A stretch of DNA of 64,000 nt from an uncultured Bacilli bacterium (GCA_910584085.1 CAJTZY010000007.1:6309-70308); one strand, 5' to 3'; counted from the stretch's first letter, positions 53,802 to 62,916 are shown. Numbers and translations are program-made. The notes: generated from the letters alone by a model not told the origin.

Positions 53802-53926
53802 TCATAATCACCTACTTTATATGTATAATATCATAAATATTAAAAATACTCAAGGATTCTAGGTATTTTTAATTATCAAAATATACATAAAATAATATGA
53901 TATATTGACTAGTTAGGAGGGTTTAT

Positions 53927-54091
53927 ATGTATTATTATGGTGGATACCAAGGATACGGTGGATATCCTTATGGTGGTTCTGGATGTGGATGCAACCAAGG
54001 TTGTGGTACTGGATACGGAGCTGCTATCATATTAGTATTATTTATTTTACTTGTTATCGTAATAGGAGCTAGAGCTTTTGATGGAAGATAA
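53927..54091 (+). CDS. YjcZ-like small Gly/Tyr-rich sporulation protein
   Basis: A 54-residue protein with an N-terminal Gly/Tyr-rich part (MYYYGGYQGYGGYPYGGSG), Cys residues (GCGCNQGCG) and a C-terminal hydrophobic helix (AAIILVLFILLVIVIGA). This is the layout of YjcZ/SpoVM-associated small spore membrane proteins of Bacillus. TTAGGAGGG precedes the ATG, and a terminator overlaps the stop. A CATAAAATA motif at 53886-53894 fits the SigK -10 pattern CATANNNTA, but no -35 match is seen. Confidence 0.8.
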   Translation: MYYYGGYQGYGGYPYGGSGCGCNQGCGTGYGAAIILVLFILLVIVIGARAFDGR

Positions 54092-54115
54092 AAGGTTTCC
54101 CTTTTATCTTTTTTT
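54085..54115 (+). terminator. Terminator of the YjcZ-like gene
   Basis: AAGATAAAAGG / CCTTTTATCTT stem overlapping the stop codon, then TTTTT. Confidence 0.85.
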
Positions 54116-54144
54116 ATGCTATAATACTTACTGGAAGTGATTGT

Positions 54145-54693
54145 ATGTATAAAAAATTAAATATTTTAGATGAAAAAAATCCACATTTAAGAAAGATTAG
54201 TAAAGATGCAAAATTACCATTATCAAAGGAGTATAAAGATTTAGTTAATCATGCAATAAATGAACTTACATATAGCCAAATTGAAGAATATGCTGAAAAA
54301 TATGATTTAAGACCAGGTATGGGTTTGGCATTTCCACAACTTGGAATAAATGAAAGGGTAATTGTTATAGTATATGAATATGATGAGGGAAAATTTGAAA
54401 ATTACGTATTTGTAAATCCTAAAATTACAAGTTATTCTGATGAAATGATAGCCACTGAAGCTGGAGAAGGTTGCTTAAGTGTAAATCGTGATGTAGAAGG
54501 ACATGTAAAAAGATACGCTAGAGTTACAGTGGAAGGTTATGATGTTAATGGAAATAAAATAAAAGTAAGAGCTCGTGAGGAACTTTCAGTAGCATTCCAA
54601 CATGAAATTGATCATCTAAATGGCATTTTGTTTTATGATAGAATTGATAAGAATAAGCCATTCTTTAATGAAAATGAAATAAGACTAATATAG
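54145..54693 (+). CDS. def: Peptide deformylase
   Basis: A 182-residue metalloenzyme. Motif 1 GMGLAFPQLGI, motif 2 EGCLSV (metal Cys), motif 3 QHEIDHLNGILFYD (HExxH). It removes the formyl group from nascent proteins. Motif 1 reads GMGLAFPQ instead of GVGLAAPQ, a mild variant. GGAAGTGAT precedes the ATG. Followed 8 bases later by a tiny membrane peptide gene. Confidence 0.95.
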   Translation: MYKKLNILDEKNPHLRKISKDAKLPLSKEYKDLVNHAINELTYSQIEEYAEKYDLRPGMGLAFPQLGINERVIVIVYEYDEGKFENYVFVNPKITSYSDEMIATEAGEGCLSVNRDVEGHVKRYARVTVEGYDVNGNKIKVRAREELSVAFQHEIDHLNGILFYDRIDKNKPFFNENEIRLI

Positions 54694-54701
54694 GAGGAAA
54701 T

Positions 54702-54779
54702 ATGAAAGGGGCATTTAAATATATTGCACTATTTATAGTGGCATGCATTTTATCTATAATTATATATTATTGGGTATGA
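54702..54779 (+). CDS. 25-residue membrane peptide downstream of def
   Basis: A 25-codon frame: MKGAFKYIALFIVACILSI then IIYYWV. One hydrophobic helix with a basic start; a perfect AGGAGG 5 bases before the ATG, 8 bases after the def stop, and a terminator right at its stop. These features strongly suggest a real gene. Function unknown; it is too short for family assignment. Confidence 0.65.
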   Translation: MKGAFKYIALFIVACILSIIIYYWV

Positions 54780-54808
54780 AACTGTTAAAAAAAATTGAAC
54801 AGTTTTTT
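54779..54808 (+). terminator. Terminator of def and the membrane peptide
   Basis: AAACTGTT / AACAGTTT stem, 11-base loop, T tract. Confidence 0.75.
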
Positions 54809-54813
54809 CATAT

Positions 54814-54840
54814 AAAAAAAATTAGAAATTTCTAATTTTT
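54814..54840 (-). terminator. Terminator of the InlB-repeat gene
   Basis: AAATTAGAA / TTCTAATTT palindrome with a T tract on the minus strand. Confidence 0.75.
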
Positions 54841-55540
54841 AACTTTGCTTAATTGAAGTATCTTTAAAAAAACCAGTTACTCCGTTTTCATTTCCTATCA
54901 TATATGGATATTTGGAATCTTCAAATATATCTAATATTACTCTATTCCATCCTATCGCAATATCATAATTTGCTTCATTAGAATATGCAGAATTAGAGTA
55001 ATTACCAACTATTAGTACCCTATCACCTATCTTATAATCTGGAACTACATTAATTTGGTTATAATGTGCAATCAAAGTCACATCATCATTTATTATTTCA
55101 TTTTCATATAATTTATCATTTAGATACCAGCCTATAAATTCATATCCATCTTTATATACAATGGGTAAATTATTTATACTATTTCCTTTAAGAATTTTAA
55201 TAGGTTCAATATTATATGTTGAATTTGACACATATTTTACATTAATATATTCTTCTTTAATCCATTTTGCGCTCAAAATAAGATTACTATTTACTAATTC
55301 GTTAAAATCATATTTTTCTCCATTTAATTGCCATTCAACAAAAATATAACCTTTTTTTTTAGGCTCAGTTGGTTCAACTACTTTCGAATTTTCTTTTATA
55401 TATTGAGTTAAAATGGATTCATCTGTACCAGTTTCAAATGATACAATATATTTATCTTTATAATAAAAGCATGATAAAATGATTGCTAATATAAAAACAA
55501 TAATAAATATCATCATAATTGTTATCCTTTTCTTTTCCAT
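54839..55540 (-). CDS. Membrane-anchored protein with InlB B-repeats
   Basis: A 233-residue protein with an N-terminal helix (about 7-25), then two InlB_B/flg_new repeats (about 31-90: EPTEPKKKGYIFVEWQLNG; about 98-160: NLPIVYKDGYEFIGWYLND, LIAHYN) and a C-terminal SH3-like segment (YKIGDRVLIVGNYSNSAY). Such repeats occur in surface-exposed proteins. No LPXTG anchor; held by the N-terminal helix. AAGGTGGATTT precedes the ATG. Divergent from ylbJ. Confidence 0.8.
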   Translation of the reverse strand: MEKKRITIMMIFIIVFILAIILSCFYYKDKYIVSFETGTDESILTQYIKENSKVVEPTEPKKKGYIFVEWQLNGEKYDFNELVNSNLILSAKWIKEEYINVKYVSNSTYNIEPIKILKGNSINNLPIVYKDGYEFIGWYLNDKLYENEIINDDVTLIAHYNQINVVPDYKIGDRVLIVGNYSNSAYSNEANYDIAIGWNRVILDIFEDSKYPYMIGNENGVTGFFKDTSIKQS

Positions 55541-55625
55541 AAATCCACCTTAATTCATATTAAACCTAATTATGTATTATATACATTTTTAGTATTAATG
55601 TCAACAGAGTGAATATATTATATTG

Positions 55626-56546
55626 ATGAAAAAAATACTATCTATATGTTTATTATTTTTTATTATTAGTTTCATTTTATTTAATTCCATAGAAATTATG
55701 GAAAGTATAAGATTGTCCTTTAAAATATGTATAAATAATCTTTTTCCATCATTAATTCCATTCATGTTATTATCAAACATATTAATTAATTATAATTTTA
55801 TAGATGACTTAAGTGATATGTTTGGTAAAATAATGAATAAAGTGTTTAAGGTTAGTAAAAATACCTCATTCGCCTTTATTATGAGTATTATAAGTGGTAC
55901 ACCTAGTAATGGGAAGTATTTAAAAGATTTACTGGACAATGGATTAATTGATATAAATGATTGTAAGCGATGTTTAAATTTTTGCCATTTTACAAATCCT
56001 ATTTTTATAATAGGCACAATAGGTTGCACTTTTTTAAAAAATAAAAAATTAGGGCTTATAATTTTAATAAGTCATTATTTATCTAGTATCTTGATTGGAC
56101 TTTTTAACAATAAAAATTATTATGAATCTAATAACAAAAATTATATTCAAAAAAAAGAACAAAAAAATTTTATTAATATACTTAAAAGTTCCATATTTTC
56201 TACCATTAATACATTACTTTTAATTCTTGGTATAATAACAACTTGTCTAATTTTTACTTGTTTATTAAATAATATATTCTATTTAAGTGATAATGTAAAA
56301 TTCATATATGGTTTAATAGAGGTAACACAAGGGCTTAATTTTTTATCAATATCTAATTTAAATATTGAATTTAAGGCAATTATTGCAAGCTTTTTAATAT
56401 CATTTGGTGGGATCTGTATACATATGCAAGTATTTAGTATATTAGATAATAAAAAAATAAGGTATTATCCTTATTTAATATCTAGAATAATTTCTGGAAT
56501 TATTTCGGGTATTTTTACATATATACTTATAAGTCTATTTTATTAG
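55626..56546 (+). CDS. ylbJ: Sporulation membrane protein YlbJ/SpoVV
   Basis: A 306-residue membrane protein with nucleoside-recognition (Gate) domains: INNLFPSLIPFMLLSN, IISGTPSNGKYLKDLL, CHFTNPIFIIGTIG, and a C-terminal SFLISFGGICIHMQVFSIL. In Bacillus YlbJ (SpoVV) moves dipicolinic acid from the mother cell to the forespore. The ATG at 55626 follows an in-frame TTG by one codon; no good ribosome site is seen, which is unusual here. Overlaps the convergent pseudopilin by 20 bases. Confidence 0.85.
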   Translation: MKKILSICLLFFIISFILFNSIEIMESIRLSFKICINNLFPSLIPFMLLSNILINYNFIDDLSDMFGKIMNKVFKVSKNTSFAFIMSIISGTPSNGKYLKDLLDNGLIDINDCKRCLNFCHFTNPIFIIGTIGCTFLKNKKLGLIILISHYLSSILIGLFNNKNYYESNNKNYIQKKEQKNFINILKSSIFSTINTLLLILGIITTCLIFTCLLNNIFYLSDNVKFIYGLIEVTQGLNFLSISNLNIEFKAIIASFLISFGGICIHMQVFSILDNKKIRYYPYLISRIISGIISGIFTYILISLFY

Positions 56547-57021
56547 AATTATATGGATATATTAAATTAATTCCAAAATCTTCATTTTTATATAATTTAT
56601 TTACTATTGGTATTTTTATTACTAGGAATTTGTTATTATCACTTATAGTATCTACATTTGTAGATACTTTTGTTATCTCTGGGTTTAATACTTCTGAATT
56701 ATTATCAAGTTTATAAGTATAATCTCCGAATTTTATTAAGTTATTTGTAACAGTTAACCTTATATTTGTTCCTTCATTAAATGTAAAATCATAGCAAAAA
56801 CTGGATTCGGTACAAACTTCATAGCTAGTTAGATTATCACCATTTATTTTACTATTCATAGCATTACTTAAATTTGCTTGCTCGATTAATAATTCAGTTT
56901 TGTTATCAAATTTATTATATATGTTTCTAATAACTAACCCAACATTTATAAGTACTACTACTATTGCAGCTGTAAGTGCGAATGTAGTTACTAGTTCAAT
57001 TACTGTAAATCCCTTATTCAC
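56527..57021 (-). CDS. Prepilin-like protein
   Basis: A 164-residue protein with a type IV prepilin N-terminus, MNKGFTVIELVTTFALTAAI (cleavage after Gly, Glu at mature position 5), one hydrophobic helix and a beta-rich C-terminal domain with a CTESSFCYDF disulfide-like pair. A minor pilin like ComGF/ComGE. Overlaps the preceding prepilin-like gene by 4 bases. Confidence 0.8.
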   Translation of the reverse strand: MNKGFTVIELVTTFALTAAIVVVLINVGLVIRNIYNKFDNKTELLIEQANLSNAMNSKINGDNLTSYEVCTESSFCYDFTFNEGTNIRLTVTNNLIKFGDYTYKLDNNSEVLNPEITKVSTNVDTISDNNKFLVIKIPIVNKLYKNEDFGINLIYPYNSNKIDL

Positions 57022-57503
57022 TCGTTATCACCAAACCTTAATGTCGCATATGTATAATTTTTAAAACTTGCAATTAATCTATATTTTTGATTACCAGAGC
57101 CCTTAATTTTATCTATAAACGTTTTAAAATATTCATCATCAACTGAGATATTTCTTATATCAAAATAATTATTTGAAATTATTATTCTGTTAATATTACT
57201 AAGTTCATATAGTTTATTACAATAATCAACGCTAGTAAATATAGAACAATTAGTTATATCAATTATTTTATCGGGATTTATTGAACTATTTATTGCATTA
57301 AGTGCACCTGGATCAGACAATATATAATTTTTAATATCCTCAAGTGCATATAAATTTTCTACGGTATTATATTTAAATGATTCCTCATAACTTTTGCTTA
57401 TTGAAGTAAACTCGATAAAACTAAAAATTAAAACACCTGCTACAAATGAAGTTACAATTAATGTTTCAATTAATACAAAGCCCTTATTATACCAATTTTT
57501 CAT
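57018..57503 (-). CDS. Prepilin-like protein
   Basis: A 161-residue protein with prepilin N-terminus (KGFVLIETLIVTSFVAGVLI), the G-F-x-L-I-E cleavage site, a helix, and a globular part with two Cys (DITNCSIFTSVDYCNKL). A minor pilin like ComGD/E. Weak ribosome site (GGAGATAT). First of a two-gene unit, divergent from pilB. The major pilin gene is not in the window. Confidence 0.78.
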   Translation of the reverse strand: MKNWYNKGFVLIETLIVTSFVAGVLIFSFIEFTSISKSYEESFKYNTVENLYALEDIKNYILSDPGALNAINSSINPDKIIDITNCSIFTSVDYCNKLYELSNINRIIISNNYFDIRNISVDDEYFKTFIDKIKGSGNQKYRLIASFKNYTYATLRFGDNE

Positions 57504-57598
57504 AAAATATCTCCACTCTATCTTGAATTTATTATAATAATATTATATAATATATTTAGGATAAAATCTAGTCATAAAGAAATAAAAAGGGTGATATT

Positions 57599-59221
57599 AT
57601 GTTAAAAAACTTTGACTTTGAAAAAACTCCAGTAGTTGAAATAGTAAATAATATTTTAGTGGATGCCTCAAAAAGAGGTGCTTCAGATATCCATTTTGAT
57701 CCATATGATGATCATTTAAAAGTTCGTATAAGAATTGACGGTGAACTTATAGATTACACAAATATTCCTGATACTATTCAAAAGAACTTAATAACTCGTA
57801 TTAAAATAATTTCTGGAATGAATATTACTGAATCAAGATTACCACAAGATGGTGCGATTAAAGCAACTCTTGAAGATATTGCTTTAGACTTACGTGTCTC
57901 TGCAATACCTACTAATAAGGGTGAAAAAATTGTTATTCGTATTCTTGATTATTCTCTTAGTTTAGCTGGACTTGAAAGTTTAGGATTTAACCCTGAAAAC
58001 TACAAGAAGGTTCTTAAAATGATTTCTATTCCAAATGGTATTGTATTGGTTACAGGTGCGACTGGTACAGGTAAATCTACTACAGTTTACTCTATTTTAC
58101 AAAAATTAAATAAAGAAAACACTAATATTATTTCAGTAGAAGACCCTATAGAAATGGATATTGAAGGTATTAACCAAATTCAAACTAATAGTGAAATTGG
58201 CCTTGACTTTGCAACAGTACTTAGATCTATACTACGTCAAGACCCAAATATCATAATGATTGGAGAAATTCGTGATACCGAAACAGCTAAAATTGCTGTT
58301 AGAGCATCAATTACTGGACATTTAGTTTTATCAACTATACATACAAATGACTCGTTAAATACAATTGAGCGTTTACTTGATATGGAGGTTGAAAGATATT
58401 TACTAGCAAGTGCGCTTACTGGAATTATCTCACAAAAATTAGCTCGTAAGTTATGTCCACATTGTAGAAAGCTAAGACCTACAAATGATTATGAAAAAAA
58501 TTTAATAAAAAGAGTTACTGGTAAAGTAGTTAATGAAATATATACAGCAGTTGGTTGTGAAGAATGTAAAAATGGTTATAATGGACGTATAGCAATACAT
58601 GAAGTGTTACTTATAAATCAGGATATAAAAGATGCTATAAGCTCAAATATGAAAAAAGATGAGTTAAGACATTTAGTTTATAATAGTGATGTTATATCAT
58701 TATTACAAGACGGTATCAATAAAGTTTTAGATGGTCAAACTACATTAGAAGAATTATTAAAGATTATTGAACTTGATGATGATGAAGTAGTCCACTCTAC
58801 TGGACTTGAAAATGCTATTGAGGTAAATGAATTAACTAAAGAAGAAACTAGAAATGAAGAAACTGAAGAAAAACATGAGGATAGTGATTCAAGTTTTACA
58901 GAAAATGTATTTGATGATATGTTTATTCAATCAGAAGATACTGCATCTAAGCAATATGATTCATTAAATAATATTTCTATTAATAATGATGATTCTATGT
59001 TTGCAACTGAAACTTCTAATGATGAAGAAAATAGTTTCATGTTTGGTCCATCAGCTGATGAGACTCCAAAACAAAATAGTAAATTACAGGACGATTTAAA
59101 TGCTACTCATCACAATAATTTATCTCTACAACAAGAACAAGCAAATAACATTTCAGATAATAATAAGAATAGTAAATTTAATACTTCAATATTTAAATCT
59201 AAAAAAAATATATTTAAATAA
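57599..59221 (+). CDS. Type IV pilus/competence ATPase (PilB/GspE/ComGA) with acidic tail
   Basis: A 540-residue protein. Secretion ATPase core: RGASDIHFDPYDDH, Walker A GATGTGKST (153-161), Asp box, Walker B IIMIGEIRD, HTNDSLNTIERL and the CPHC...CEEC zinc motif (286-323). It lacks the large N-terminal domain of PilB, so it is ComGA-like. From about residue 395 to the end there is an acidic, Asn/Ser-rich tail ending in Lys-rich SIFKSKKNIFK, not part of the family. GGGTGATATT precedes the ATG. It powers pilus assembly. Confidence 0.9.
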   Translation: MLKNFDFEKTPVVEIVNNILVDASKRGASDIHFDPYDDHLKVRIRIDGELIDYTNIPDTIQKNLITRIKIISGMNITESRLPQDGAIKATLEDIALDLRVSAIPTNKGEKIVIRILDYSLSLAGLESLGFNPENYKKVLKMISIPNGIVLVTGATGTGKSTTVYSILQKLNKENTNIISVEDPIEMDIEGINQIQTNSEIGLDFATVLRSILRQDPNIIMIGEIRDTETAKIAVRASITGHLVLSTIHTNDSLNTIERLLDMEVERYLLASALTGIISQKLARKLCPHCRKLRPTNDYEKNLIKRVTGKVVNEIYTAVGCEECKNGYNGRIAIHEVLLINQDIKDAISSNMKKDELRHLVYNSDVISLLQDGINKVLDGQTTLEELLKIIELDDDEVVHSTGLENAIEVNELTKEETRNEETEEKHEDSDSSFTENVFDDMFIQSEDTASKQYDSLNNISINNDDSMFATETSNDEENSFMFGPSADETPKQNSKLQDDLNATHHNNLSLQQEQANNISDNNKNSKFNTSIFKSKKNIFK

Positions 59222-59241
59222 GTCAAAAGACTTATTTTTTT
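59216..59241 (+). terminator. Terminator of the pilus ATPase gene
   Basis: AAATAAGTC / GACTTATTT stem spanning the stop, then T residues. Confidence 0.8.
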
Positions 59242-59243
59242 AT

Positions 59244-59268
59244 CAAAAAACAATATTTTCATATTGTT
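59244..59268 (-). terminator. Terminator of the prepilin peptidase gene
   Basis: AACAATAT / ATATTGTT stem with TTTTT on the minus strand. Confidence 0.75.
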
Positions 59269-60023
59269 AATAAATTTATAATTGTATTTATATCTAGTTT
59301 TAATAGAACTATTAGTATAGCTGCCACCGCCAAAAATGGACCAAATGGAATTTCATGTGTTGATTTGTTTTTTAACAATATAAGTGAAATTGGCAAACCT
59401 ATTATTGCTGCAATGAATACAGATATAATTGACATAAAAAATCCAAACATTAATCCAAATACAGCAAGTAGTTTAATATCTCCCCCACCCATTGATTCTT
59501 TCTTAAACATAAAATCCCCAAGTAACTTCAAAACAAACATAAATATAAATGAACCTAACGAATTTAATAGGGCAACCCCTACTCCATCGAATCCAACTAT
59601 AAAAAATTTAATCGTTATTATTGAAAGGGAAAAAAATATCAAAACTCCATCAGGTATTATCATAGTTTGATAATCACTTATAATTATTATCAAAAGCATA
59701 GATATAAATACGATAGCAAGTAAGCAATCAAGGGTGAATCCAAATACAAAGTATGATAAAGCGAATAATATCCCACTGCAGAATTCAAATATTGGATAAA
59801 ACCAAGAAATTTTTGCTTTGCAATTTTTACATTTGCCACCAAGTAATAAAAATGAAAAAATAGGTATCAATTCAAGCGACGAGAGTTTATGATTACATTT
59901 TGGACAATGCGATGCTGGATATAGCAAAGATTCATTCTTTGGTAATCTATATCCAACAACATTATAAAATGAGCCAAATATTGTTCCTACAATAAAGAAC
60001 AATAATAATATACTAAACTCCAT
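59259..60023 (-). CDS. Prepilin peptidase (PilD/ComC)
   Basis: A 254-residue membrane aspartyl protease. N-terminal GTIFGSFYNVVGYRLP with CPKCNHKL...CKNCKAKI zinc Cys, then Asp residues in the SDYQTMIIPDG and GGGDIKLLAVFG motifs. It cleaves the prepilin leader of the pseudopilins and methylates the new N-terminus. GGTGATGGT precedes the ATG at 60023. It starts 4 bases after the pilC stop. Confidence 0.92.
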   Translation of the reverse strand: MEFSILLLFFIVGTIFGSFYNVVGYRLPKNESLLYPASHCPKCNHKLSSLELIPIFSFLLLGGKCKNCKAKISWFYPIFEFCSGILFALSYFVFGFTLDCLLAIVFISMLLIIIISDYQTMIIPDGVLIFFSLSIITIKFFIVGFDGVGVALLNSLGSFIFMFVLKLLGDFMFKKESMGGGDIKLLAVFGLMFGFFMSIISVFIAAIIGLPISLILLKNKSTHEIPFGPFLAVAAILIVLLKLDINTIINLLTI

Positions 60024-60027
60024 ACCA

Positions 60028-61746
60028 TCACCCCAAATTTTGTACTTGTTGATACATATTAAACATTGGTATAATAACTGCAAGCAATATAATACCTACT
60101 GAGAATGTTAAAAAAATAATTAATATAGGCTCCACAAGTGCCTTTATTCTTGTAACTGTATTTTTATGTAAACTTTGATAATATGCAGAAACCCTTGACA
60201 TCATTTCAGCTAACTGACCTGTTTTTTCACCAGTTACTATCATTTCATATGCTGGTACTGGAAATGCCCATTGGTCTTTAAATGCAGTAGAAATTTTATC
60301 TCCTCTTGCTAAGTTTGCAACTGTATCTAATATCATCATTTTATATATTTCATTATTTGTTACTCTATTTAAAATATCCATACTATCAGTAATATAAACG
60401 TTATGTGATAAAAGAGAAGCAAATGTTTTAGAGAACATTGTTACTTCATTATATATTATTACTTCCTTTATTACTGGTATATGCATAAGTATCCATTGGA
60501 ACAAGGTTCTAAGCACTTTTACATTTCTATAACAGTAAACTAATATTAGAATGAAAGCTATTATTCCAAGTATAATCCAAATAATATTATTCTCTAAAAA
60601 ATGACTGAAATTTATTACTGCTAATGTAAATTTTGGAATTTTTGATGCATCCATAGTATTATATATATCTACAAATTTAGGTACAACATACATCATTACA
60701 AATGTTACTACCGCAAGTGTAAATATAAATACTATAGATGGGTAAGTAAGTGCACTTATCATCTCTTTTCTAGCTGCCTCAGTTTCCGTGTAATATTCAA
60801 CCATATCATCTAGTGCCTCAGGTAATTCTCCAGTAAGTTCGGCTGCCTTTACCATGTTTATTAATAATTTTGGGAAAGCATTTCCCCTTTTATCTAAAGC
60901 AACGCTGAAGCTCTCTCCTACTGTCAAATCATAAGTTACCTCTCTAAGTACCGATTTATAAGATTTCTTTGTAACTTGTCTTATCAAAATATTTAATGCA
61001 TCTACAAGTGGAATTCCTGACTTCAAATACGTTGAAAGTTGAGCAAGTAGAAATATTAAATCTTTGTTTTTTATCTTTGTTCCAGTATTTCCTACTTTAC
61101 CGTGCAAAATTTGAATTAATTTACTTGTCCTAATACTATAAACTGCAAGTCCCTCACCCATTAAAAATGATTGAACATCTACTCTAGAAAAAGCATCGAA
61201 ATAGCCCTTTACCTTCTTACCTTTTTCATTTATTGCAATATATTCCCAAGTAACAATTTTGGCTTTTTCATTTTTATCATCTTCCGTAGAAAAATCAACA
61301 AGCATAGTCTTAGTATCAAATGCCTTCTTATTTTTAATTTGTTTTACTAAAGCAATATTATCAATTTTTCTTTTAATACTCTTTGGTATTGCAAGAATGC
61401 CATTAATAATTAAATCTATAAAATGGCCAAAACCTTTTCTTTCCATTTTTAAATTTTTATTTTTATAACTTGATGTATCAATTCCATGTTTTTTCTTACT
61501 TTTTTCTTCTTTTTTCTTTTCTTTTTCGTATAGTTCTTGGCTTTCTTTTTTTAGTTTTTCTACATTAATTTTTCTTCTATGTAAGATTAATTTACTCATA
61601 ACTACTACTATAAATATTATAGGCCAAAGTAATCCATACCATATATATTTAATAAATCTATAAACGTATATAGAAATTTTGATAAAAATTGAAACTAATA
61701 TATTAACTCCGTTTTTAATTGATTTAAAAAAATTGTTAGATTTCAA
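60028..61746 (-). CDS. Type IV pilus platform protein (PilC/GspF) with N-terminal extension
   Basis: A 572-residue protein. The C-terminal GspF part (about 170-572) has two T2SSF domains (LLAQLSTYLKSGIPLVDAL; MVKAAELTGELPEALDDM; FSKTFASLLSHNVYITDSM; MIVTGEKTGQLAEMMSRV) and three membrane helices. The first 170 residues are an unusual extension: two hydrophobic stretches (12-31, 36-55) and a Lys/Glu-rich linker (EKEKKKEEKSKKKHG). It anchors the ATPase and drives pilin polymerisation. AGGTGTGT precedes the ATG. Confidence 0.88.
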   Translation of the reverse strand: MKSNNFFKSIKNGVNILVSIFIKISIYVYRFIKYIWYGLLWPIIFIVVVMSKLILHRRKINVEKLKKESQELYEKEKKKEEKSKKKHGIDTSSYKNKNLKMERKGFGHFIDLIINGILAIPKSIKRKIDNIALVKQIKNKKAFDTKTMLVDFSTEDDKNEKAKIVTWEYIAINEKGKKVKGYFDAFSRVDVQSFLMGEGLAVYSIRTSKLIQILHGKVGNTGTKIKNKDLIFLLAQLSTYLKSGIPLVDALNILIRQVTKKSYKSVLREVTYDLTVGESFSVALDKRGNAFPKLLINMVKAAELTGELPEALDDMVEYYTETEAARKEMISALTYPSIVFIFTLAVVTFVMMYVVPKFVDIYNTMDASKIPKFTLAVINFSHFLENNIIWIILGIIAFILILVYCYRNVKVLRTLFQWILMHIPVIKEVIIYNEVTMFSKTFASLLSHNVYITDSMDILNRVTNNEIYKMMILDTVANLARGDKISTAFKDQWAFPVPAYEMIVTGEKTGQLAEMMSRVSAYYQSLHKNTVTRIKALVEPILIIFLTFSVGIILLAVIIPMFNMYQQVQNLG

Positions 61747-61800
61747 ATGTACACACCTACCATTCTTTTTATCCTATAAATAGATTATAACATATTTTTC

Positions 61801-61829
61801 AAATTTGTAAAACTTTTTTTTACAAATTT
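61801..61829 (+). promoter_or_regulatory. Perfect 12-base dyad upstream of the yqfQ-like gene
   Basis: AAATTTGTAAAA (61801-61812), 5-base spacer, TTTTACAAATTT (61818-61829), just before a TATAAT at 61832-61837. Either an operator over the -35 region or a hairpin. It lies in the 119-base divergent region between pilC and the yqfQ-like gene. Confidence 0.6.
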
Positions 61830-61865
61830 CATATAATATTTTAGGAAAATATATAGGAGGATATC

Positions 61866-62243
61866 ATGAATTATTACAATCCTTATTTTTATACAATGCC
61901 CACTAGTTTTGCTACCCCAAAGGTTGGATTATTTAGTAGATTGTTTGGCGGTTCAGGTATAACTCTAAGCGGTATACTGAATGGTACACAAAGAGCACTT
62001 AACTTTGCTAATCAAGCTATTCCACTTGTTAAGCAAGTAAAACCTATGGTTGGAAACGCCAAAACGATGTTTAAAGTTATGAATGAATTTAAAAAAGTGG
62101 AATCACCTAAAAAAACAAAACAAAGGGCAAATTCTAATATTGAACCAAGCAACATCCAAAATGGAAAAGTTGAAAGTAATAACGGTCAAACTAATATAGT
62201 AAATGAACAAGTGGCAGATAATGGTCCTACATTCTTTATTTAA
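61866..62243 (+). CDS. YqfQ/VrrA-like protein
   Basis: A 125-residue protein starting MNYYNPYFYTMPTSF, then GLFSRLFGGSGITLSGILN, then VKQVKPMVGNAKTMFKVM and a polar Asn-rich tail. The G-L-F-S-R-L-F-G and Q-x-x-P-M-V motifs match YqfQ/VrrA, a spore-associated protein. Position next to trmK and rpoD agrees with Bacillus gene order. AGGAGGATATC precedes the ATG. Confidence 0.75.
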   Translation: MNYYNPYFYTMPTSFATPKVGLFSRLFGGSGITLSGILNGTQRALNFANQAIPLVKQVKPMVGNAKTMFKVMNEFKKVESPKKTKQRANSNIEPSNIQNGKVESNNGQTNIVNEQVADNGPTFFI

Positions 62244-62245
62244 GC

Positions 62246-62282
62246 AAAAAAGTAGACTACATTTTTATATGTCTACTTTTTT
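62246..62282. terminator. Bidirectional terminator
   Basis: AAAAAAGTAGAC / GTCTACTTTTTT perfect stem between convergent yqfQ-like and trmK genes. Confidence 0.85.
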
Positions 62283-62916
62283 ATATCATAAATTTTAGTC
62301 TCAATAAAAGTAATCTATATTTTAATCTAACACCAATTTTTTTTCTAGATATGCTATTAAGTATATTTTCATACTTCTTTTTCATACTTTTTTTATATTC
62401 AACATTATTTTTTAATATTGGTCCGAAAATATAATCTATATCTTTGTACTTTTTGCTTCCCTTTTTAAACTTTATAATTATATATGGTATTTTTTTATCT
62501 ATTAAAAATATTTCACTATCTATATAATAACCTAAAGCAATTACTGCTCTTCGTAAAATTTCAATATCATTATTAGAAGAAATTATTAGCGTATCACTTA
62601 GTTTATTTGTATCTAATATTTCAAGTATAGTACGTGTTCCCATACCACATATAACAATAGTATCCTCGTCATTTACATCAACACCAGAAAGCCCAATTGT
62701 AAGTTTAGTCTCAATTCTTTTACCTAATCTATGTTTTTTTATATTTTTTATAGCCCCATCTAAAGCATTTTTATTAATATCTGTTGCAAGACATTTATTA
62801 TCATTATTCTTTGTTAAATAAATATCTAAATATGCATGGTCACATCCAACATCTATTACTCTACTTCCTATATCAACTAATGTAGCCACTGCCTGTAATC
62901 TTTTTGATAAATTCAT
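62281..62916 (-). CDS. trmK: tRNA (adenine-N1)-methyltransferase TrmK
   Basis: A 211-residue methyltransferase: SRVIDVGCDHAYLDIYL (SAM motif I), NALDGAIKNI, GMGTRTILEIL and SSNNDIEILRRAVIAL. TrmK methylates A22 in tRNA. Its start overlaps the rpoD stop by one base (TAATG), so it is co-transcribed and coupled with rpoD, as in Bacillus. Confidence 0.92.
   Translation of the reverse strand: MNLSKRLQAVATLVDIGSRVIDVGCDHAYLDIYLTKNNDNKCLATDINKNALDGAIKNIKKHRLGKRIETKLTIGLSGVDVNDEDTIVICGMGTRTILEILDTNKLSDTLIISSNNDIEILRRAVIALGYYIDSEIFLIDKKIPYIIIKFKKGSKKYKDIDYIFGPILKNNVEYKKSMKKKYENILNSISRKKIGVRLKYRLLLLRLKFMI

Noticed and set aside
53868..53894. SigK promoter of the YjcZ-like gene
   Set aside because: CATAAAATA fits the -10 pattern but no -35 AC element was found at the right distance, and such motifs are frequent in this AT-rich DNA.
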